58,093 nt of DNA from assembly GCA_037447605.1 (NCBI GenBank), contig CM074822.1:773540-831632 (forward strand), in the 5' to 3' direction. Below the pieces are notes generated by a model that was not told the origin of the DNA, did not search any database, and saw only the letters and a list, made by a program, of their open reading frames with translations. Numbering within the stretch: position 1 is the first letter of the stretch; every line of letters starts with the position of its first letter. Below, piece by piece: positions 26,933 through 45,300 of this stretch. This stretch comes from Zygnema circumcarinatum (taxonomy: Eukaryota; Streptophyta; Zygnematophyceae; Zygnematales; Zygnemataceae). The position numbers and the translations under genes were made by a program.

Positions 26933-28597
26933 TCTTAGGACACTTCGTGATGGAATTTGTTGGGACAGATGAAGAAGCATCTGACAAAGGGCCTAATGAG
27001 AGCTAGTTTGGGATTGATCTCACAATGGCCATGCCATGAAATGTAAAACATGGACAACAACAACAGCTAGGGAAACAATGGGAACCACGAGGAACCTACC
27101 GCTCACCAGGGACCTAGGGACGCAAGGAAAGTGCCATGAGCGGAGCCATGCTTCTAAGCCCACCAACAACAACACAGGGAGGGAGAGGGGGAGGGAGGCG
27201 AGAGGGAGAACCGGGAGGCCATCGGACGGTCACCAACAACCGTGGCGTGTCGAAGGAGTTTTAGGGTTTTGGCACCAGCAAATTAGGAGATAGAGGTAGG
27301 GCAGCCATGGTTTTGGCAAACTCAAGGATCCCTTGTTCAACAAGTGCCAAGAGCAGTCATGACATGGACATTCTTAAAAAAGAAAAAGCATAGGATTATA
27401 CGGCTCTTATTCCCAATCAGTTTAGGGTTCTACTTTTTAGGGTTTTCAAGGCTATAGAGGCCACTGTTTCATGCTTCAAGATGTTCAGCAGAAAGAGACG
27501 CTGTTGAGACCGGTCATAACATTCAAAATTTGAAGTGAATTCTGAAGGGGCACTGCTTTCATAGGATGCTTTAGGGTCGTTGAGTTTTAGGGGTTTTAGG
27601 GTTTTCAGGGTTTTTATCTGGCTGGATCATTGTTTGGTTTCTATGACTAAAGCAATCAAAGGAAGGAGAGTTGACTTTGATGAAGAATCGAGGATCCAGA
27701 GAGATATTGGGAGGTCCAATGTTCGCACTTTTCCATTGGAGAGTATTAAGGATGAACAGCACGAGTACTGATTTCAAATACCGTACATAAGCCGAAAGCT
27801 AAGATAGAGGGACTCATTCTCTATCTCAGCTTTCGCATTGCAGATTTGAAATCAGTATTCGTACTGTTCATAACTGATCATTTCAAAACAATGCGAGTTA
27901 GATTTGATTTTTACGTTCTTTTGCTAAGAATGAGCCCCCCGAATAAGAGGAGGTTCCCATCCCTGACATCCATCCGCATCGAAAATGCGAATGTCAGCGT
28001 ACCGGCAATGAAGATTCCGCCATATTCGGTCCAGGTTCAGGCGATTGTGGCATTCGAATCAGGGCCAAACGGCCATTTCCAGCGCCCTTTTTGTCAAGGA
28101 TTAAATAACCCCCCTCCCTCTCCATGTTTCAACTTTCGCAATTTCTTTGGGTTCAATTACAAACGACTTAACTAATAGTTGAAAAACCGGCTGAGCACAG
28201 ATCAGTAAAAAACGATTAAGCTTTTCCACGTTCAAACACAGGAAGGCATTCGTAATAAAACAAAAAAAAGTTCTTTACAAACAAAGGGCTTTGCAGTATA
28301 CATCCTTTTCCTGGATAAAAAAGAAACTGTAATTCCGTCCGCAGGTACCTACCATTAAGCAGCAAGAAACATCGGCAACTACTTCATCAAGAAGTCCTAC
28401 CAAAGCTTAAAACCCCTCCCCATCGAACAACACTGGAAGATAGGGACCTCAAAGTGGGCCTACAGGAGGACAAAACTTGGTGGAGAGGACCTGGCCTTGA
28501 AGGAGCTCCTCGCCTCCATAGTGAGGGTCTGAACCCTAGGGCTCCCTCCAGGAGAAATTGGGATTCAAATGGGAAAGGCAATTGGGGATTTACTCTT
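26933..28597. other. Intergenic region with telomere-like words
   Basis: Contains the third dispersed-repeat copy (27010-27105), a GA-rich patch (27178-27215), several TTTTAGGGTTTTCAGGG words (about 27420 and 27585), and a long hairpin (separate entry). No convincing gene. The open frames are below 120 codons and show no family words. Confidence 0.5.
27753..27872. repeat. Near-perfect hairpin, about 55-bp arms
   Basis: GAACAGCACGAGTACTGATT at the left pairs with AATCAGTATTCGTACTGTTC at the right, and CGAAAGCTAAGATAGAG pairs with CTCTATCTCAGCTTTCG around a loop of about 9 bases. The arms differ at a few positions only. It could be a tiny foldback element or a small-RNA precursor. Confidence 0.85.
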
Positions 28598-28698
28598 TTA
28601 CATCTTTCCAATGACTGATGACACCGTTAGTGCGGGCCCCTCTCGTGATTGGTCGGCTATCCTCTTCAGAGTCTCCTGCTCCTGCTGCGTCAAGGTTC
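28598..28698 (-). CDS. Possible terminal exon of an unidentified gene
   Basis: After a good acceptor (TGTGCAG at 28699-28705) an open frame of 33 codons reads TLTQQEQETLKRIADQSREG followed by PALTVSSVIGKM and TAA. The composition (charged helix, then a short hydrophobic tail) looks protein-like, unlike the surrounding noise. I do not recognise the family and could not find a preceding exon with matching phase (1) between 28706 and 29264. It may belong to a gene whose other exons I missed, or be chance. Confidence 0.3.
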
Positions 28699-28705
28699 CT
28701 GCACA

Positions 28706-29264
28706 GCATAACGCAGCTTTTGTATTGTCAGTACATAGAGTTAGCCAGCGTGTTCAAGCCGCCGGCTCCATGATGATGATGCTGATGATGAAGTTATTTT
28801 CGTGATAGAATCACACCACATGTGCCATTTAGGATTAATTGCTTCAATTGCTGTTTCTTCTTGTAGTGGTACTATCCTATCCTTATTATCTTCCTCCTCT
28901 TGAGGCCCCTGTTGAAACAGGAATTATTCTGTCGAGACCTTGACCTTTCCGATACAGACTATGGAGGCATCAAGGGATGTCCACCCAATTCCTTCTATTG
29001 CTCTCCCTGACATATTCTTTCTGCCATCATCAATACATAGCCATTTAAATGACTTCTATTTGCAATTAGAAAAGCATTCGCCTCACTTACTAGACCTTCC
29101 CTCCCTCCCTCCCTCCCTCCAGTGTGAAGTTTATAATAACCTTCCATTCTGAAGGAACATTCTACATAAGCCACTCGTTTATTTGCTCAAAGACAGAATG
29201 TAAACTTAAGAGAAGGATGAGGAATCAAAACAGAGTCTCAAAGCAAACAGCATCAATTGAAATC
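28706..29264. other. Intergenic, no gene recognised
   Basis: AT-richer DNA between the orphan exon and the YlmG stop codon. It has a short CCCT run at about 29097-29120. No exon with matching phase was found on either strand. Confidence 0.4.
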
Positions 29265-29545
29265 TCAACCAAACTTAAACTTAAACTTAGTGATGCCTGC
29301 ATTCAAACCTGTGGGCAGGCTGACAGGGACTGCCATTGAAGTCGAAGGTTCAGCCGTAGTCGGGAAAGGAGCCGGCATTTCTGCCGGAAGAGCAGAGGCT
29401 GCATTTGTGAAGACATTAAGGACGAGGAAGGCCAAAATTGGGGAGAAGTCGAGGGTGCCTCCAAGGGGAGGGATGATGCCCCGGAACAGGTTCAGATATG
29501 GGTCACATATTGTGCTGCAAGAATTCAGAGTCATTTGGTCAGCTA

Positions 29546-29594
<49 letters not shown>

Positions 29595-32369
29595 TCTCTC
29601 TCCCTCTCTCTGACTAGTTTTTACATTCGTATCAACCAACGCCCTGTGCGAATACTGTAATGCATGCGGCTGTTTGTGGGAACAGCTCACAAATGTGATC
29701 TGCTTTGCAGTGCTTTGCAGGACTGAAAATTAGGAGCTGATTATTCGCCAGCATCACAGTTTCAACGGTAAGAACAAGCAATAACTCTTGGCACCGGACT
29801 GCTTCCACGAATTTTTCGAAGCATTTCTAGCAAAAACGTTTTCTACTTGCCCCCCCAAAACCATTACTGATTCTCCTTCCATTTTCGAAGCCCTGTCTGA
29901 TAAGTTCCCCAAATGAATAACACACTCATTGAGCAGAGAGGTTGGGTGTGTTTGGCACCTAAGGGGGTTGGCAATGAATTGCGGTGGGTTGGGAAACCAA
30001 GTAAGAATTAAGCGACCAATAAGCAAAGTGTTGTAGATGTTTAAAACTGCACAAAACAAATTGAATATTATGAATGCCCAGAACAGTAAGGCAAATGACA
30101 GTAGGACATACTCAGCACAATATGAGAGACTGATAAAGAATTCGTCAACCAACACGAGCTCCCCATGAGCAGCAACATGCATATGGGAAGCCTATGGGAA
30201 GCCTATGGGAAGCCTATGGGACGCATATGGGAAGGCTATGGGAAGCATAGGGGAAGGCTATGGGAAGCATAGGGGAAGGCTATGGGAAGCATAGGGGAAG
30301 GCTATGGGAAGCATAGGGGAAGGCTATGGGAAGCATAGGGGAAGGCTATGGGAAGCATAGGGGAAGGCTATGGGAAGCATAGGGGAAGGCTATGGGAAGC
30401 ATAGGGGAAGCCTATGGGAAGCATGGGAAGGGGAAGCCTATGGGAAGCCTATGGGACGCATATAGGCTATGGGAAGCATAGGGGAAGGCTATGGGAAGCA
30501 TAGGGGAAGGCTATGGGAAGCATAGGGGAAGGCTATGGGAAGCCTATGGGAAGCCTATAGGAAGCATAGGGGAGCCCTATGGGAAGCCTATGGGAAGCCT
30601 ATAGGAAGCATAGGGGAGCCCTATGGGAAGCCTATGGGAAGCCTATAGGAAGCATAGGGGAGCCCTATGGGAAGCCTATGGGAAGCCTATAGGAAGCATA
30701 GGGGAGCCCTATGGGAAGCCTATGGGAAGCCTATAGGAAGCATAGGGGAGCCCTATGGGAAGCTTATGGGACGCATATGGGACGCTCACATTGAAAGACG
30801 CTTGTAGTCACTACTGCTTCAGCAACAGAGTCTCCCGGTAGAATTGCAGCAAGATTGAGCGATCGGAGAGGGTGCACAGGCCGACGTGGAGGAACTGGAA
30901 GGATGTCCTATTGAAACAATAGTAACAGTCTTTGTAAACAACAGGATAGTCATGCATTCAACTATCAAGTATGAGCTTAGAATTCTGCATTTCTCAGCAC
31001 ATTAAGACCTCAGTATAAATTACATCTCTCGTCTTTTAAATGTAAATGCAGCAACGTATGGATTTTCCTCTGCAAAGCTGCTCTTGCTGATAAAGCAAAG
31101 CACTTACAACTAGAAATTAGCAAAGAGTACTAACAGACGGAAATATTGCCCATGCCAATCCTGGTACAGTCACAGCTTGAAGCTATGTGAAACCCGCTAC
31201 AGACTCAGATTATGAGCTGGCAATAAATAAATAGAGTGCAAATTCAATAAAATGAACAACGGAAAATTTTAATCATTGCCAATATCGCTGCACCCATTTT
31301 TTACCATATCTAATGCTTCTGATTATATGCGAAGTAGATATATGAACTCCTGAGTCTCAATTTATGCATGTATCAAGCTTTCTGGCTCTTAAACAAGTAA
31401 AAAATGAAAAAAAAAAAAACAGACTGCCACTCGAACAAACGCTTGGAATGAAGCCAAGGGATGCAAAAAAATAATCCGGTCGACACGCAGAAAAAGAAAA
31501 GGTCTTTATAGTGAATTGGATGTACTTTTAACTAAAAAAACTTATTTTTCTGGACAACAGGGAGATGAATCCGAACATCATTCCTTTAGAAGAGACCAAA
31601 CGTATGAGAGAAACAGAATAGCAGACCCTAGTTTGCCCGTTTGAAGTTCTATGAAGAAATTTTTCAATCGCCGCAAGGCGACTATGCCACGAATAAGATT
31701 CCCCCATTTTACTTGATTAGAGCGCAGTGGTGGGCTTCTACCAGTGGGTTTACCGCCATTCGATTAAAATAAAAATCAATGCAAGCTCAGTTCCAGACGG
31801 AGAGAGAGAGAGAGAGAGGGAGAGAGAGAGAGACGTTGAACATTACCATGCATGTGGCTCGAAAAAAAGAGAGAAAAACTGAAATAAAAGACCAGCATAG
31901 CCAGATAAATGCGACAGATGAAAGACGATAGATTCACGCCCTCGTGAAGAACGCACACATGAAAGGCATCAAACTGCTTCTCTTTGAGCAGGCACACATT
32001 AAAGAATAGGTATCTGTTTACCCTGAGATTCGGAATCTGCACTTCAGCATTCAGAAGAGCAGAAACGATGCCTTCTGCTTCATCCAGAGTCCTCTCCACG
32101 GCTGCCTTCACTTCATCAGCCCTCTGCTGAACTGCCTGATGCCAGCGACGCAATCCATGGCGGAGCTCCCTCTTTACTCCCTCCACATACCCTGCCTCCT
32201 TCCTCGGCCTGCAGTGCCAAGCCATGGGCGAGAAGGCAAGGGAGGCACTGAGAGATAGGGAGGACGGCTCCATGGCTGCGCTCCTCGGCAGAGCAGAGGC
32301 CACGGCAAGAGCTGTACTGTACAGCGCCTCGTCTCCATCATTGCCGACCTTGTAAGGCAGACAGTCCAT
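29265..32369 (-). CDS. YLMG1: YlmG/YGGT family chloroplast membrane protein
   Basis: YGGT-domain integral membrane protein of about 267 residues. Plant members sit in chloroplast membranes and affect nucleoid distribution and thylakoid complexes. Four exons: 32022-32369, 30790-30907, 29959-30046 and 29265-29514, with phases 0, 1 and 2 all consistent. The N-terminal 116 residues are Ala/Ser/Arg-rich and could include a transit peptide, followed by an amphipathic stretch (VKAAVERTLDEAEGIVSALL). Then come LPGDSVAEAVVTTSVFQ, the first membrane helix LNIYNTLLIGRLILTWFPN, the signature STICDPYLNLFRGIIPPLGG, and the second helix DFSPILAFLVLNVFTNAASA. The C-terminus is Pro/Thr-rich and diverges from land-plant members. 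The start is the first ATG in frame (MDCLPYKV), in front of a GA run in the leader. Intron 2 carries a 600-bp minisatellite. Confidence 0.92.
30180..30785. repeat. Minisatellite of 20- to 22-bp GGCTATGGGAAGCATAGGGG units
   Basis: About 28 units in two main variants, GGCTATGGGAAGCATAGGGGAA (left half) and AGCCTATGGGAAGCCTATRGG (right half). The right half forms a 66-bp higher-order unit repeated about five times. It lies in intron 2 of the YlmG gene and stops only about five bases from the exon 2 donor. Confidence 0.95.
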
Positions 32370-33526
32370 GGCTGCCTTAGAGGTGCTGTAAGGAGAGAGA
32401 GAGAGAGAGAGACACTCGCGGTGGAGAAGCGAGAGCTTCTCTTGCAGAAAGCTGTGCGAACAAGAGGCGAGCACAGCCAATAGTAGTACGCCACGTTTCC
32501 GTTAGGAGCTACGTGGCGACTTCCCATTGGATGATGTCCGACCTAAAAGTAGATTGGACCAATCACGTCATGCCACGTCAACAATTAGTACACGTGGCAA
32601 GTCCTCATTGGGTCCCCCCAAAAAAGGAGCCCTGAGGAGAGCTCTCTGCGTCCCCCTTTGCCTGAAATTCTCAGCCAAGGACAAACCCTTCTAACCCTAA
32701 CTAAAGGTCCATGTGAGTTTTGTGCCGAAATTCGTCATTGAACCACATTTCAATAATGGAACGGGATTGCAAATATCCTCATTCACTGCGATCGGGATCC
32801 CGCTTTCGTCGTCATGGCCGTGTGCAGTGTGAACGATGGGCGCCCTCGCGCGTGCGCCAGCTCCGGCTGCCGCCCATTTGGGACCACTTGGTGGCCCCTT
32901 TACTCCTAAGGCCTGCAGGAGGGGGAGGGGGAGGGGGAAAGGGGGAGGGAGAAGGGAGAGGGAGAGGGAGAGGGAGGGAGACGGGAGAGGGAGAGGGAGG
33001 GAGACGGGAGAGGGAGAGGGAGAGGGAGGGAGACGGGAGAGGGAGAGGGAGAGGGAGGGAGACGGGAGAGGGAGAGGAGGGATAGGGAGGGGGAGGGGGA
33101 GAGGGAGGGCATCGAAGAGAGTATATTGAAAAAGATTGGCAAGGAAGAGAGCATATTCTTATAGAGAAAGCAGAGAGAGAGAGGGAGTATATTGATAAGG
33201 AGTGCAGCGAGTGAGGGAGAGAATTTCCATAGAAAAAGTAGAGAGAGAGAGTGGGAGTATATTGATAAAGAGCGCAGAGAGAGTGTATATTCATAGTTAA
33301 ATTAGAGAGAGAGAGCGAGTAAAGATTCAGAAGGAGAGGGAGAGCGGTGAACGGCTGACAACGGGCAGCCATAGCCACCCTCTCTCAGCACCTCCTTTAA
33401 GTAAACCTACAGGGCTCCGAAGATAAGATATTTTAAGGCTTTTAAGGTTGCCGGTTCCTGCTCGTTCATCTCCTCTCCTCTCCTCTCCTTTCCTCTTCTC
33501 TCCTCTCTTCTCTCCGGCTCTCTCCT

Positions 33527-33599
<73 letters not shown>

Positions 33600-33655
33600 G
33601 CTGCACCCACCTCTCTTTCTGATACTCAATTCCCAGCTGCTTCAGCTGTTGGAAG
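32370..33655. promoter_or_regulatory. Divergent promoter region of YlmG (-) and PEX5 (+)
   Basis: 1.3 kb between start codons. The YlmG-proximal part has ACGTGGC (32511), CCAAT/ATTGG boxes (32525, 32553, 32560), CCACGTCA and CACGTG (32591), and TAACCCTAACTAAAGG telo-box-like words (32692). The middle (32920-33110) is a GGGAGAC/GGGAGA minisatellite. The PEX5-proximal part (33465-33598) has TCTCC repeats and a (CT)n run in the probable PEX5 leader. Promoter function is inferred from position and motifs. Confidence 0.5.
32920..33110. repeat. GGGAGAGGGAGA minisatellite with GAC interruptions
   Basis: Four blocks of (GGGAGA)n each end in GGGAGACGGGAGAGG, period roughly 30-36 bases. It lies in the PEX5/YlmG intergenic interval. 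Confidence 0.9.
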
Positions 33656-40757
<7,102 letters not shown>

Positions 40758-42342
40758 GAATTGGGGAACAATTGGAATTTATAAAAAAAAAAAAAAAAAT
40801 GGTGCAAGCAAGAGCTTGCTGTTTGTTGCGGAAGTGTTGGACTTTTTCTTTCTTAAAATGGTTTTGTACTGTAATCAAAGTGATGATGTGAATGTAAGCG
40901 GGGGCAGGGTCAGCTTGGAAACGTTTTCATACATTTGAAATTCGAAATATGTAGGTTAATCTGTAGGTGAAAATCCGTATCTTCGGGGGTCAAACGTCAT
41001 GACCTTCACCTGGCGAATCCGTCACGACACAAAAATAAAAATAGGGAAATCCTGCAAATCTTTAAGTTTTAACCCTGACCTGTTCCTGGTTTTCAACTGT
41101 CAAATTCGGCCGAAATTTCGAATGGTTGACGGCCATGTCTCTTTCATTTCACTTGCCGCATTTCATTATTTTTTTGCTTTTTATCATTTAAATACCATTG
41201 ACTTCAATATTGTGTCCGGTGATCTTAGCTGCAAACAACGGCAGAGCATATATTGCGACCAACGCAGCCGCCCTGTGATCAAGCCTGAACACTCAAGCTA
41301 TTGAGCTCAATCAAGGGGCTGATCTACATATACAAGTTGGGGGGGCTTAGTCCCCCCTCATATTTCAAATCTCAACTTCTAATTTTAGTTTAACTATGTG
41401 CGTACTTTTATTTTGTAAATTTACAAAATAATTCTCGCTTTATCGACGACCTCAGGACAAGAGGGGCCAGAGAAAAAAAATAAAAACACATTGAATGTGG
41501 GATTGTTCTGTGACTAGTTTGTTCCGCATTCAAGAATTTATTTCAACCTGAGCAAAAGGGTTATGAATGTGAAATTGAAAGCCCAATCGTTCATGCAGCG
41601 CAAAAAAAAAGGTACGAGTTTCATGTTATCCCTCCCGTTTTTTTCCCTTGAAAACGGTTGGAACTACCAATTATCTGAAGAGGCGGCCGGTTGGACTGGA
41701 AAGGGAACAAAGTTCAAAAAGTAACAAGGAAAAATTGAAAATCTATGAAGGGTCACATCACGGATTGAAAGGACATGGGATACTTGCAGGTTGCCTTCGC
41801 ACTGGCTCCTGACTCATAGGATCCCGCCTAAAATAAGCACTGGCTAAAACAATGCAGAGTGCTTGCCTCTGAAAATGGAATTGGGCCCTACTGCAGGAGG
41901 AAGAGTGATAGTGGGAAAGGAGATGGGGGGTGGGGGAGTAGGGAGGGGGGAGGGCAGAGAGCAAGTGATAGGAGATGGAGAAGTGAGAGAGGGAGAATGG
42001 ATAGGTAGGAGATGTTGAAGGGAGAACGGGAGAGGGAGAGAATAAGGAGGGAGAGATGGGAAAGCAAACCCTACAACACCCTGCGGCATTGCCAAGTTGT
42101 CATTACCCCGGTGACAAAGTGAGAGGAGAGATAAGTAGACACAGTCCATTAAGAAAGGGAGTATGCCTCCGTCCTTGGGTCGACCTAGTCGTGTTGCACC
42201 GTCTTCAGCTTCCCCATTGCGAGACAGGATAGTCAAAAGAGGAAGCGCTTACATTCGACTGGTTCCGGACATCGGTTGCCAGTCGTTCAATAGTTGTTCA
42301 ATACACGTGTGAAAAAATGATGCCGTATCAGTTCACTATGGT
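40758..42342. other. Intergenic between convergent PEX5 and PP2C
   Basis: PEX5 3' flank (poly-A run at about 40782, AT-rich tail), unique DNA, a small GGGGGGGCTTAGTCCCCCC hairpin at about 41340-41358, a GA-rich patch at 41890-42060, then the 3' flank of PP2C. No gene seen. Confidence 0.55.
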
Positions 42343-45300
42343 CTACCTGTTTCCTGTATCTGCTTCTTGCCTAGAGTCGGAAGGAGGGAGCTTCTCTATA
42401 GAGGGAGGTTGAGAGGGGAGCTGCCTGTGAGTGAACCCTATAACCATGGCAGTCATGTCATCCACATAGCTTCCATGATCAAAGCCCTGCCATCGGGCCC
42501 GGGCTGTCTGCATAAGCTTCTTGCATCCTGCTTCAGTGGAGGAAGAGAGACCCACAATCTCCACCGCTTCTTCGCTGGATATCCACTCCCATATGCCATC
42601 ACTAGCTAATATAAGAAACTTGTCAGACTCCTGCAGCTCGTGGGAACTCACCTGTGGATTCCCAACGTGGACCTCCTTCAGTTTTTGGGTCAACAATTTA
42701 CAGGTGTGGGGTTTAACATAGATTAGAATGAGAATGAAAATGACAGAAGAACGTATGAGAATGAGAATGAGAAAAAGTCTAATCTGCATCAAACCATTTG
42801 AAAGGGCGCTCTGCGCGCGCGCTCGCAGTCTCATCATCTTTTCTTTTCTTTTTCTAACTCGAAAGTATGAGAATGCGAGGACAAAGAATGAGAATGAGGA
42901 TGCAATTGACGTAACGATGAGTGCGTACAAGTACTACGCGGTCCGATTTGCGCAGTTTCTATACCAGATATAATCAGACATATTTGAAGTCAATTGAAGC
43001 TAAGTAACTCCGCAATACCCTTTCTGTCGAAGAAAGAAACGTAAGAAAGCATAAAGCATAAGAGAGAAATCATAAGATTTTATCATTTTATTTTATCGGA
43101 AGCATACGATTTTATCATGTTCGGTATAATCAGGGAATTATGAGCAAACCCTTTAGCTAGGTCTCTACAAACCCTGAAACAAGAGCATCTGTTGCACTAC
43201 ACTTAGCGAGCCGGTTCGAAAGGAATCCGAACACACACCTCCGGATGAGAAATGACCCCCACTGAGTGCGCTAAGCAGTCTCCTAAACTCCGGCTCATTG
43301 CCAAGCCAAGAAAAGGTGACTCCCGTAGCCACACTCGATATGGACCTACCTCCTCCCCGTGCTGATCCAATAATCTGCAACCAAGTACAGATTCACAAAC
43401 ATTCACTTCGCCAGAAAAGATAGCACGAAACTCCCCAAGAGCCAAGTCATCGTTTAATCTTCCCTTCAACGGGCATTCAACGAGAACCCACTTTAGATAA
43501 AAACCACAGGGAGCGTGAGAGAGAGATCAATAAAGAGAGGGAGGGAAGGGAGGGGGGGGAGGGAGAGATAGTGAGGGAGGGAAGGAGGGAAGTGAGCGGG
43601 AGGGAGCGATAGAGAGAAATAGAGAGAAGGGGAGGAATATTGAGAGAGAAATTAAGAGATAGTGGGAAGGGAGGGGGAGGTAGGCTCTCGGGATCATCTG
43701 AATCCATTCCAACCAGGAATACTAAAGTAGATAAAGGATAAAGGCTCACCTATCCACCCGTCCATCGTTTTCCATAATCCTTTGCTTCTCCCCTGCATTA
43801 TCAGGTTTGTGGTCAACCGTCAACGGTACTGCCTCCAAGGTTGTGCCTGCATGAGTCAACACCAACGTGATCAAAGTTAGAAAGCAAAGACAAAAAGAAA
43901 GGAAAATAGTGCTAAACAGTCAGACAAATTAAATAAAATTACTAATCTATTATCTATCGGTAATCATTGTCAGCATCAATTGTCACCATTCCATGTTTCA
44001 AGAGCTCACGAGAACTTAACTGCTGAGAAGCAACAGCAATATGCCAGCTATGAATTGTCAATCATATATCCTTAAATTTGCACAGTAACTTGAACAATAG
44101 ATTCAACCCCGAGTATATGAATCAGCAAACATTATGTTACACTAAGCTTACCATCCGGCCGTAAACAGGCAAGTACGGCTCTTGAATCTCCAGCCCAAGC
44201 AACAGTAAGCATTCGGCCAAAAATTTGAGCAACTACAGCAGTAGTGCCACTTACAGAGCATTCCACTGCAAGAACAGTCAAAAGTAAGTCCTGCAGTTAG
44301 TAGACATAGAACTTATGTTCAGCAAAAAAGCATTTACAATCAAGAAACTAACATACTCAATTGTGGGGTTCATTCCAAATGCAGTTTGAACCCTTTGTTC
44401 GTCCATTAAGAGAAATGTAAGTCAAAAGGGTGCTCGGAATTCAACTGCACTTACCATCTGGTTCAAGATTTTGGTCTACTAGCGAGAATGCAGATGCAAA
44501 TGCATCACCCGGGCAAGTAAGCAGGTTTGGCTGTTTCATTAGCCAGGTAGGCAAATGTTCCTGAAGAAGCAGAAAGGTTCCCACCTAACCAGGTTACAGA
44601 ATGTCATTTTGCCAACAACAAAGCATCAAAATAGTCGGAATGAGGAAAAGTCCACCAGGACATCCTTCACAACCAAGTTCGCATGCGACTTTTTTGAACG
44701 GACAAAGGAATCCCAAACTTGAGCTTCTCAGGTCTTCATTTTCACACAAATGGAAGGACTATGCCAGAAAGTGAGGGGAGCAAAAGACAAACCTTGACAT
44801 ACAAAGCCACTTCTTGTCCGTTTGGGCCATGGCCATCAAACACTCCAAAAAGTAAGCACCTGCAGTTAAAGCACCTGTTAGTCACTCAAAGATTCTCTTA
44901 ATTTTTTAAACACGTCAACGGACTTGAATACAAATAGCCACGTTAAAAAGAGTTTGATCTCAACGACCACCACAAACGCTGACTTGGTTGGAAACATAAA
45001 CATCTTGAGCAGGCAAACTATCCCTCCGGTGAGAATATTTACTACCCTGTCGGGTAATTGCAACAATGCCATTCTAAATTACCAGCTAAATAGCATGAAA
45101 CTCACTTGCGATCATCCGATCTCATGAAGCAGTAGGCATCTTGATTAAGCTTTCGCAGACCGTTTTTGCGTCCGGGCCGTGTTTGGCACGCTACACGACA
45201 AACAACAGGCTCGTCTGGAAGAGGACCTGACGGCTGAAACAAACAAAGGATGGTTTTAGTACTAACTCTAATCTGTCTGATCTACTAAGAAGGGTATATA

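Noticed and set aside
30180-30785. CRISPR-like array
   Set aside because: Units are directly contiguous with no unique spacers, and the locus is an intron of a nuclear gene. An ordinary minisatellite.
41335-41362. Possible intrinsic terminator (GGGGGGG-CTTAG-TCCCCCC hairpin)
   Set aside because: Bacterial-type terminators are not expected in nuclear DNA. Noted as a small hairpin only.
43203-43225. tRNA T-arm-like GGTTCGAAAGGAATCC
   Set aside because: No acceptor, D or anticodon arms around it. It lies in PP2C intron sequence.
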